Shown one piece after another: positions 41,607 to 47,564 of a stretch of DNA of 47,564 nucleotides. Positions within the stretch are counted from its first letter, which is position 1, and every line of letters begins with the position of its first letter. The notes beneath the pieces are model-generated. The model was not told the origin of the DNA. It was given only the letters and a program-made list of their open reading frames with translations, and did no database searches. Origin of the DNA: Succinimonas sp045124755 (GTDB lineage Bacteria > Pseudomonadota > Gammaproteobacteria > Enterobacterales > Succinivibrionaceae); assembly GCF_045124755.1 (NCBI RefSeq), contig NZ_JBGVMK010000053.1; one strand, written 5' to 3'. The translations under genes were made by a program, and so were the position numbers.

Positions 41607-42635
41607 TTACCGGGCAAAGGCGTTTTTAATTCTCCGAAAACCCTCGCAGCCCTGAGGATCCCGTTTCCGACAGAGTTCCCCGTAAATCTCGAGAGCCCGA
41701 TCCCGTCTTTCCGGCGGCGAGAGCTCCGGAGCATGCTCATAATAGAACCCCAAACGGTAGCAGGCTCCCGCATCGTCAGCGGCGCAGGCCGTTCGGAGTC
41801 CCTCCGGGGTATCGGGAACGTTCTCTGCGTTTCTCCGGGCCCGGGCTTTTGCTTTTTTGGAGCTCGCATTATCATCGCCTCCCTTCCGGAGCCAAATCTG
41901 CTCGCGCGCATCCCGGGCCTTCTGGCAGGCCGCCCCCTTGCTGTCGCGACTGCAGGCCTTTTCCATATAGCTTAAAGCCTTGAAGCTCTCCTCTTCCTGC
42001 CCTGTCCGGATCAGGAATTCACCATATCTGAGACAATCATCGGCAGATCCCAGATGACAGGCCCGTTGCCAGAGAGCGGCCGCCTCAGCCAGGGCTTTGT
42101 CATCGCCTTCGGAATTCCGGTAGATGGTATCGGCGAGATAGCGACAGGCTTCGCCGGATCCCATATCGCAGCCCGTTTTGAAATAATTGATGGCATCTTT
42201 CAGTGATGCGGGGCCGATTTTGCCTTCAAGAGCCATGAGGCCTTGAACCATGCAGCTTTCACCCACCCCGTTCTGACAGCTGTATTCCAGAAACAGATCG
42301 GCCTCGCTGTAGTTACCGGCCTTATATTCCCTGACGCCGGCCATATGGCAGACTGAAGGCTTGATGCAGAGGGCATTGTCGGTCTTATGCGTATTCGCAG
42401 TGGTATCTGTATTCGTATCCGTACGGGTATTCGCATGCGTACTCGTATGCGTATTCGTATTGGTTCTTGTATAGGCATTTGTTCTCGTATGGGTATTCGT
42501 CTGCGCCGTTTTACTGTCAAAAAAATAGATCGCGCAGAGAAGAGACGCTACGGGCATAACAATTGAAACTGCCACAACCAGGGGACGGATGCATCCTGAA
42601 AAGTTGTGGGAGTTTACGGGCGGGCGTCTATACAT
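41607..42635 (-). CDS. membrane-anchored Sel1-repeat protein with Thr-rich linker (Sel1-6, type C)
   Basis: A 342-residue protein from ATG 42635 (GGAGAG about 7 bases upstream). Membrane helix at about 17-38, then a ~40-residue linker of alternating Thr with Asn, His, Arg and Asp (residues 44-84), then SLR units from CIKPSVCHMAGVREYKAGNY to LCRKRDPQGCEGFRRIKNAF. The outward part is type C, like Sel1-9 and Sel1-10, which have short charged spacers instead of the Thr linker. A basic Lys/Arg/Ala segment (SSKKAKARARRNAEN) precedes the last repeats. The linker probably acts as a flexible, maybe metal-binding or glycosylated, stalk (speculative). Confidence 0.88.
   Translation of the reverse strand: MYRRPPVNSHNFSGCIRPLVVAVSIVMPVASLLCAIYFFDSKTAQTNTHTRTNAYTRTNTNTHTSTHANTRTDTNTDTTANTHKTDNALCIKPSVCHMAGVREYKAGNYSEADLFLEYSCQNGVGESCMVQGLMALEGKIGPASLKDAINYFKTGCDMGSGEACRYLADTIYRNSEGDDKALAEAAALWQRACHLGSADDCLRYGEFLIRTGQEEESFKALSYMEKACSRDSKGAACQKARDAREQIWLRKGGDDNASSKKAKARARRNAENVPDTPEGLRTACAADDAGACYRLGFYYEHAPELSPPERRDRALEIYGELCRKRDPQGCEGFRRIKNAFAR
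42384..42506 (-). repeat. degenerate 6-bp tandem repeat coding T-N/T-H dipeptides
   Basis: About twenty imperfect copies of a CGTATT-like hexamer on the plus strand (for example CGTATTCGTATCCGTACGG). They encode the Thr-x linker of Sel1-6. The hexamer preserves frame, so copy number can change linker length without breaking the gene. Confidence 0.8.
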
Positions 42636-42738
42636 GGCATTTCTCTCCTTCCCGGTAACTCCGGGGATGCTGCCAAAAACACGGCTCACCTTCCCGGAGC
42701 CGCGGTTCCTGCTTTGAGTTTCTCTTTCCGGAACTATT

Positions 42739-43467
42739 CTATTGTTTATCCGAGACGGTGTCATCTCGGACTGGTTCTGAAGCGGCGGGATCTTCCGGAA
42801 GAGCGGCCGCGCCGGCCAGTTTTTCCCGGGCCAGCTTCCGGTACTGGCAGCTCCGGGGATTCATATAGGGATTCCCCCGGGGATCTCTCATGGCGCAGCC
42901 CTTGGTTCCGTAGCTCCGGGCCATCCTGTAATCCCCCGCCTCAAAAAGCCGCATCGCCGCATCCCCGCAGGCTAAATCGCTGCCGAGGTCGCACCCCGTC
43001 ATCAGGATCCCGGTGATAATTCTTTCTTCATCCCGTGTCTCCCGGGGGCGGCCGTCCCGGCGGGTTTCCGAAATTACGCGGCAGACCGGGAACTCTTCCC
43101 CCTGACAGCCCATCTTAAAATATTTTTCCGCGATGGCGCGATCCGTCTCCGGATCATTCTTGGCATCACCGGGATCCAGAGCCAGAAGTCCCCGCAGGAG
43201 ACAGGAAGCGGCGTAGCCTTTTTCCTGGCAGATTCGTTCCGCATCGGTAAAGGCCATCTGAAACAAGCCGTGCTCCCGCATCCTGAAAACACTCTGAAAG
43301 TCTTCGTTTATCCAGTTGCTTTTATAGCTTTCAAACTCCTTGCGCTCTAACTTATATTGCATCTCCATGGCATTCCGGATCAGGAAGTAGCCCAGCGCTA
43401 AACAAATTATGAACACACTCCAGAATAAGTTGCCTAGTTTCGCCGATCTCGGTCTTTCAAATCTCAT
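42739..43467 (-). CDS. membrane-anchored Sel1-repeat protein (Sel1-7, type B)
   Basis: A 242-residue type B protein from ATG 43467 (AGGA 7 bases upstream; an in-frame TTG at 43488 is less likely). It starts MRFERPRSAKLGNLF, with a membrane helix at about 13-33. SLR units include ERICQEKGYAASCLLRGLLAL, KMGCQGEEFPVCRVISETRR, TGCDLGSDLACGDAAMRLFE and TKGCAMRDPRGNPYMNPRSC. The start overlaps the last 11 bases of Sel1-8, so translation is probably coupled. Role unknown. Confidence 0.88.
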   Translation of the reverse strand: MRFERPRSAKLGNLFWSVFIICLALGYFLIRNAMEMQYKLERKEFESYKSNWINEDFQSVFRMREHGLFQMAFTDAERICQEKGYAASCLLRGLLALDPGDAKNDPETDRAIAEKYFKMGCQGEEFPVCRVISETRRDGRPRETRDEERIITGILMTGCDLGSDLACGDAAMRLFEAGDYRMARSYGTKGCAMRDPRGNPYMNPRSCQYRKLAREKLAGAAALPEDPAASEPVRDDTVSDKQ

Positions 43468-44188
43468 CTGCTGTTCCTGTTTTTTCAATTATGCTGTTTG
43501 CCGGGGCTCTCGCTGTCCCGGTTCCGGGGGCAGTCTCCGCAAGCTTTTTCAGGGCGAGGCTCCGGTAACGGCAGCTTAGGGGATCCAAATAGGGGTTGCC
43601 TTTGGAATCCTTCATGGCGCAGCCTCGGGCGCCATAGATCCGGGCCTTCTCATAGTCTCCGGCGTTAAAAACTGTCCTGGCCGCATCCCCGCAGGCTAAC
43701 GGGCTTCCCAGCTCGCACCCCATTATCAGGATCCCGGTTTTAATCCTGTCCTCATTCTGAAGATCCCGGGGCCGGCCGTCCCGGCGGGTTTCCGAAATTA
43801 CGCGGCAGACCGGGTAATCCTTTTTGGCGCAGCCCTTCCTAAAATATTCTTCCGCCGTCTTCCGGGCTTCAGCCATCTCATTCATGATCTCCCCGTACTC
43901 CAGAGCCAGGAATCCCCGCATGATGCAGGAAAAGGCATAGCCCTGCTGGCAGCTTATTTCCGCCTCGGTAAAAGCATGGAGATATACGCGCAGCTTCCGC
44001 ACTCGGAAAAGAACCTGACAGTCGCTGTTTTCCATAGGAGGACGCCTTCTTTCAGCCTGCTCCTGTTCCAAGTCATTATGGAGATCCATCGCATTTTGAA
44101 GCAGGCAGTGCCCCAGAGGGACAAAAATTATGAAAGCAATAGCGAAGCATTTACCAAAAATCACCGATCCCGGTCTCTGATATCTCAT
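43457..44188 (-). CDS. membrane-anchored Sel1-repeat protein (Sel1-8, type B)
   Basis: A 243-residue type B protein. Membrane helix at about 12-32, then SLR units AEISCQQGYAFSCIMRGFLAL, RKGCAKKDYPVCRVISETRR, MGCELGSPLACGDAARTVF and ARGCAMKDSKGNPYLDPLSC. It overlaps Sel1-7 by 11 bp. Its start lies 6 bp after the ancestral end of the truncated Sel1-9 reading frame, so the three were one coupled set. Confidence 0.88.
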   Translation of the reverse strand: MRYQRPGSVIFGKCFAIAFIIFVPLGHCLLQNAMDLHNDLEQEQAERRRPPMENSDCQVLFRVRKLRVYLHAFTEAEISCQQGYAFSCIMRGFLALEYGEIMNEMAEARKTAEEYFRKGCAKKDYPVCRVISETRRDGRPRDLQNEDRIKTGILIMGCELGSPLACGDAARTVFNAGDYEKARIYGARGCAMKDSKGNPYLDPLSCRYRSLALKKLAETAPGTGTARAPANSIIEKTGTADEI

Positions 44189-44194
44189 TTGCCG

Positions 44195-45163
44195 TTATCG
44201 CCCCTTTTTTGTCTTTAACTGATTATTCCGTAAAGCTTCCGGTTGCCTCACCAAGGCGTTTTTAAGCCGGCGGAATTCCTGACAGCCCCGGGGATCCCGG
44301 TTCTGACAGAGCTTCCCGTAAACCTCCATGGCCTGTTCCCGTCTTTTATCAGGCAGGAGTCCCTCATCATGCTCATAATAAGCACTCAGTTTCAGGCAGG
44401 CCGCGGTGTCCTCCTGGCTGCAGGCTTACCGGAGCTTTTCAGGCGTTTCCGGAACAGGAGCCGGGACGGCTTCCTGCTCCGGGGTTTCCTTCTCGGAATC
44501 CGCTTTGCTGTTTGTTACCCCGAGGATCTTATCCCGGAGTTTTCCGGCGTTTTGACAGAGCTCCCCCTGCCCCGCGAGACTGCAGGTTCTGTCCAAAAGC
44601 GCCAGAGCCGCATTAATTTCCTGTTTGCCTTTTGCGGTCTCCGCCAGGAACCCTGCATAGCCGAGGCAGCCTTCCGGAGATCCCAGTTCGCAGGATCTGG
44701 GCCAGGCCCATCTCACTATATCCATGCCTTCCGGACGGTTTAGGAAATGCCGGTAATAGGTGTCGGCCAGGAAATGGCAGGAATCAGGCTCCCTCTTCTG
44801 GCATCCTATTTTGAAATAGCGCTGCCCCTCCGCCGGGGTGGCGGAAGGATTTTTTCCGTCAAGAGCCATGCGCCCCCAGAGGGTGCAGCTTGCGGGATAG
44901 TTATGTTCACAGCCAGTGGCCAAAAGCCGGGCGGCGTCTTCGTAATTCCCGGCCCGATAATCTTTTAAACCGGCGAGATGACAGTCGATCCCTCTGCCGC
45001 AGAGAAATTTATCCGGCACATGCGTCCTGGCCCGCCGCTCTTTTTCTTCCTCCATGTCGATGGCTAAATATAATAACGCTCCGAATATGACAAATGGCAG
45101 TACCACTAACAAGGCTTCCGCGCAGCCCGGATGGCGCTGGTGGTTTATGGGCGGTGGATACAT
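44195..45163 (-). pseudogene. Sel1-repeat protein with premature TAA (Sel1-9, type C)
   Basis: The frame from ATG 45163 gives 245 residues, ending PETPEKLR at a TAA at 44426-44428. In the paralog Sel1-10 the next residue is Glu (GAA) in KLREACSQEDTAACL. Here it is TAA, and the same frame stays open beyond it (ACSQEDTAACLKLSAYYEH to RRLKNALVR) until 44195. A single G-to-T change thus removes about 75 residues: the last repeat and the shared CQxRD-x-x-GC motif. The truncated product would keep the membrane helix (about 18-37) and six SLR units, and may still fold. Nearly identical to Sel1-10 in the middle. Read-through cannot be excluded. Confidence 0.85.
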
Positions 45164-45267
45164 GGCATTGCTCTCTTTTCTGGTAAAACCGGATCTCCTG
45201 CCGGAAGCCTGGTCGGGAGGTAATCTTCCGGAAAACGGTTCTGCGTTTTCAGCAGCGCTGGCTGCTG

Positions 45268-46173
45268 CTACCTCCCCAGGGCGTTTTTAAGCCGGCGGAA
45301 TTCCTGACAGCCCCGGGGATCCCGTTTCTGACAGAGCTTCCCGTAAACCTCCATGGCCTGTTCCCGTCTTTTATCAGGCAGGAGTCCCTCGTCATGCTCA
45401 TAATAAGCGCCCAGTTTCAGGCAGGCCGCGGTGTCCTCCTGGCTGCAGGCTTCCCGGAGCTTTTCGGGAGCCTCCGGAACAGGAGCCGGGGCCGCTTTCT
45501 GCTCCGGAGGCTTCTTTGCGGAATTTGCCTTGTCCGGAGTCCTGCCGAGGATCTTTTCCCGGAGCTTTCCGGCGTTTTGACAGAGCTCCCCCTGCCCTGC
45601 AAGACTGCAGGTTCTGTCCAGAAGCGCCAGAACCGTGTTAACTTCCTGTTTGCCTTTTGCGGTCTCCGCCAGGAACCCGGCATAGCCGAGACAGCCTTCC
45701 GGGGATCCCAGTTCGCAGGATCTGGGCCAGGCCCAACTTATCATGTCCGTGCCTTCCGGACGGTTTCTGAAATGCCGGTAATAGGTGTCCGCCAGAAGAT
45801 GACAGGAAGCGGGATCTCCCTTTTGGCACCCCATTCTGAAATAGTACTGAGCCTCAACCGGGGAAGCGGCAGCGGTTTTTCCCTCAAGCGCCATGCGGCC
45901 CCGGAGAACACAGCTTGCGGGATAGTTCAATTCGCAGCCGGAGACCAAAAGCCTTGCGGCATCCTCGTAGTTCCCGGCCTGATAATCCCTTACTCCGGCG
46001 AGATAACAGTTAACGCCGCTTCTGCAGACAAATTTGTCAGGCTCCGGCTTCTTTTGCCATGGCAGGGCTTCGAGGTAGTAGAGAGGCGCCAGAAATATGA
46101 GCATGATAAGCAGGAAGGCAGTCAGCATGCCGACACAGCCCAGACAGCTTATTGTTCCGCGGCGATTGTACAT
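45268..46173 (-). CDS. membrane-anchored Sel1-repeat protein (Sel1-10, type C)
   Basis: A 301-residue intact type C protein. Membrane helix at about 11-33 (CVGMLTAFLLIMLIFLAPLY), SLR units VCRSGVNCYLAGVRDYQAGNY, SGCELNYPASCVLRGRMALEG, RMGCQKGDPASCHLLADTYY, RSCELGSPEGCLGYAGFLAE, RTCSLAGQGELCQNAGKLRE, a Lys/Pro/Ala linker, then CSQEDTAACLKLGAYYEHDE and LCQKRDPRGCQEFRRLKNAL. AGGAG lies about 10 bases before the ATG. It is the reference for the truncated Sel1-9 next to it. Role unknown. Confidence 0.9.
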   Translation of the reverse strand: MYNRRGTISCLGCVGMLTAFLLIMLIFLAPLYYLEALPWQKKPEPDKFVCRSGVNCYLAGVRDYQAGNYEDAARLLVSGCELNYPASCVLRGRMALEGKTAAASPVEAQYYFRMGCQKGDPASCHLLADTYYRHFRNRPEGTDMISWAWPRSCELGSPEGCLGYAGFLAETAKGKQEVNTVLALLDRTCSLAGQGELCQNAGKLREKILGRTPDKANSAKKPPEQKAAPAPVPEAPEKLREACSQEDTAACLKLGAYYEHDEGLLPDKRREQAMEVYGKLCQKRDPRGCQEFRRLKNALGR

Positions 46174-46243
46174 GGCAAATAACTCCTTTTTGGGAAATCT
46201 GATTCCTGTTCCCGGGGACTGTTAAGACCGGCTCCCTGCCGAT

Positions 46244-46954
46244 TCAGCTTTCCGGGGCTGGCTCTCCCGGATCCGCCGGAACGGCATTTTCCTGAGCCAG
46301 CTTTTCCAGGGCGAGCTTCCGGTACTGGCAGCTCCGGGGATCCATATAGGGCTTTCCTACCCAGTCCTTCATGGCGCAGCCCTTAGTGCCATAGCCCCGG
46401 GCCATATTGAAGTCCCTCGCCTCGAAAAGCCGCTGGGCCGCGTCGCCGCAGGCCCTAAAAGCCCCGAGATCGCAGCTCTGCATCAGAAGACCGGTGACAA
46501 CTCTTTCTTCATCCCGGGGATCCCGCGTCCCATCGTCCCTCCAAGTTTACGCAATGAGGCGGCAGACCGGGAACTCTTCCCGCTGGCAGCCCTTCTGAAA
46601 AAATTCCTCTGCCTGTTTCCGATTAAGCTCCGGATCATACTCGTCTTTCCCCTTGGGATTCAGAGCCGTAAGCCCCCGGGCCAGGCAGCCGGGAGCGTAC
46701 CCCTGCTGACAGAGCCCCTCCAGGAGATGGGGCTGAGAGGCGCCGACTTCATACATATCCATCAGCATCTGAAATCTGCCGAGTGTTTCGTCATAGCGCG
46801 TGATAGGCCGATCTGCGTCTTCGATCTTATTATAGGCATCCATAACGTCCTGCATCAAAAACAACTGTCCCAAAACGATGCTCACCACAAGCCCCAGATA
46901 GACAGCCTTGATCCTTCTTATTTTTGCCATTTCGCGGGGGCCGGGGATTCCCAT
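46244..46954 (-). pseudogene. Sel1-repeat protein split by in-frame TAA (Sel1-11, type B)
   Basis: The frame begins at ATG 46954 (AAGGAG 7 bases upstream) and encodes a membrane helix (about 16-35) and type B repeats up to PVCRLIA, then TAA at 46547-46549. The same frame continues without shift through TWRDDGTRDPRDEERVVTG and SCDLGAFRACGDAAQRLFE to a stop at 46244. Paralogs have LIAETRKD or VISETRRD, so the TAA replaces a conserved Glu (GAA). An internal ATG at 46483 could start a 79-residue fragment but has no membrane helix. The truncated 135-residue product keeps the anchor and two repeats. Confidence 0.85.
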
Positions 46955-47105
46955 AATTGCTCCTTAACCTTTTAAACTTAACCCTTAATTTTCTGAAAAT
47001 AGCACTGCCGCATTCTTTGCGCGGGGCTGTTTTCCGGCTGTCCTTACGGGACACCTTCTTTTCTGACAGCGCCAAATTAAGAACCTTTCCGATCATTCGT
47101 TCTTC

Positions 47106-47564
47106 TCAGACATCCTTCAGCAAAAACTCTCCATAGGTGTACAGGAGCGCATAGCGACGGAGATCCTTAAGCGTCTTGAGATCATCATCGGTAACATAGA
47201 AATCAAGCTGGTTTACGGCATCGTTTAACAGCTTCTCCCGCACCCGGGCTTTGGTGTCCTCTCCCGCCGGAACATCCCTGGCATATTTAACCTCAAAAAG
47301 GTAGCTGGGGCCTTTGCCGGTTCTGTTCTCAGCCACGAGATCTGCCCGGCCCGATCTGGCGTTTACCTTAACAGCGGCGGCATTGTCGTCATCACCATTG
47401 CCGCTGTCGTCTTCGTCAGCATCAACGTCAGCATCGTCATAACAGTCGTCATCGTTCTCGTCCGGGAACACATACTGCCCGTTATGTCTGATGGCATATT
47501 CCCGGGTGAGCTTAAAGGGAGAACCGGGAATGAGATTAAGCGCGGTATATACCGCCAGCGTCAC
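47106..47564 (-). CDS. C-terminal part of a PD-(D/E)XK nuclease-domain protein (partial)
   Basis: The last 152 residues of a gene whose 5' end is beyond the right edge. The core is GRADLVAENRTG followed by YLFEVKYA, i.e. D and E-x-K in the spacing of PD-(D/E)XK nucleases, then a helix with LNDAVNQLDFY and YALLYTYGEFLL. This matches the C-terminal nuclease-like domain (PDDEXK_9) that usually follows an AAA-ATPase-like domain in widespread gut-bacterial proteins; the ATPase part would lie outside the window. An Asp-rich insertion (about residues 35-60) interrupts the domain before the catalytic Asp. Function of such proteins is poorly known, possibly defence or mobile-element related. Confidence 0.8.
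   Translation of the reverse strand: MTLAVYTALNLIPGSPFKLTREYAIRHNGQYVFPDENDDDCYDDADVDADEDDSGNGDDDNAAAVKVNARSGRADLVAENRTGKGPSYLFEVKYARDVPAGEDTKARVREKLLNDAVNQLDFYVTDDDLKTLKDLRRYALLYTYGEFLLKDV

Overview
Overview. This 47.6 kb window looks like the chromosome of a host-associated, probably anaerobic gammaproteobacterium. A Succinivibrionaceae-type genome is my best guess, by inference only. Supporting signs are two giant PKD-repeat exoproteins ending in a GlyGly-CTERM tail (a rhombosortase signal known mainly from Gammaproteobacteria), a perfect FNR-type box, and purine-rich Shine-Dalgarno sites. Most genes sit in moderately GC-rich DNA. AT-rich islands at about 1-3000, 29760-31030 and 32820-33900 carry accessory genes and look acquired. 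No rRNA, tRNA, CRISPR array, transposase or phage module was seen.

Layout. 1-2.9 kb: a frameshifted BspA-like DUF285 repeat gene, a RelA/SpoT-domain gene and a small exported Sel1 protein. 3.3-10.8 kb: a tandem duplication of a PKD/GlyGly-CTERM surface protein together with its promoter region and terminator. 11-16.2 kb: an unrecognised acidic protein, a membrane-anchored four-Cys protein, a GNAT acetyltransferase, a secreted six-Cys protein and an ADP-ribosylglycohydrolase. 16.3-21.3 kb: an array of eight small membrane-anchored periplasmic paralogs plus one decayed copy, followed by a second six-Cys secreted protein. 22.6-29 kb: a thioredoxin reductase fused to an AhpF-like thiol domain, an exported leucine-rich-repeat protein, an NhaC antiporter and a ZIP metal transporter. 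29.9-33.9 kb: a second RelA/SpoT-domain gene (about 89% identical to the first, inverted), a cupin, a Gfo/Idh-type oxidoreductase, and an Abi_2/HEPN gene preceded by a promoter, a short structured RNA and a terminator. 34-47.5 kb: a polytopic membrane protein, an array of eleven membrane-anchored Sel1-repeat genes (two broken by in-frame TAA codons), and the C-terminal part of a PD-(D/E)XK nuclease-domain protein.

How the parts relate. The window is dominated by lineage-specific paralog expansions of exported or membrane-anchored, Cys-bearing proteins: PKD x2, small membrane proteins x9 plus a remnant, six-Cys proteins x2, Sel1 x12. Decayed copies show ongoing birth and death. Such arrays resemble orphan immunity or surface-variation arrays, but no effector is visible, so that is a hypothesis. 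The most system-like unit is at 32.82-33.88 kb: FNR-type box, strong promoter, roughly 78-nt structured RNA, rho-independent terminator, then an Abi_2 protein with an R-x4-H HEPN motif. This is the gene order of a type III-like RNA antitoxin/protein toxin module.
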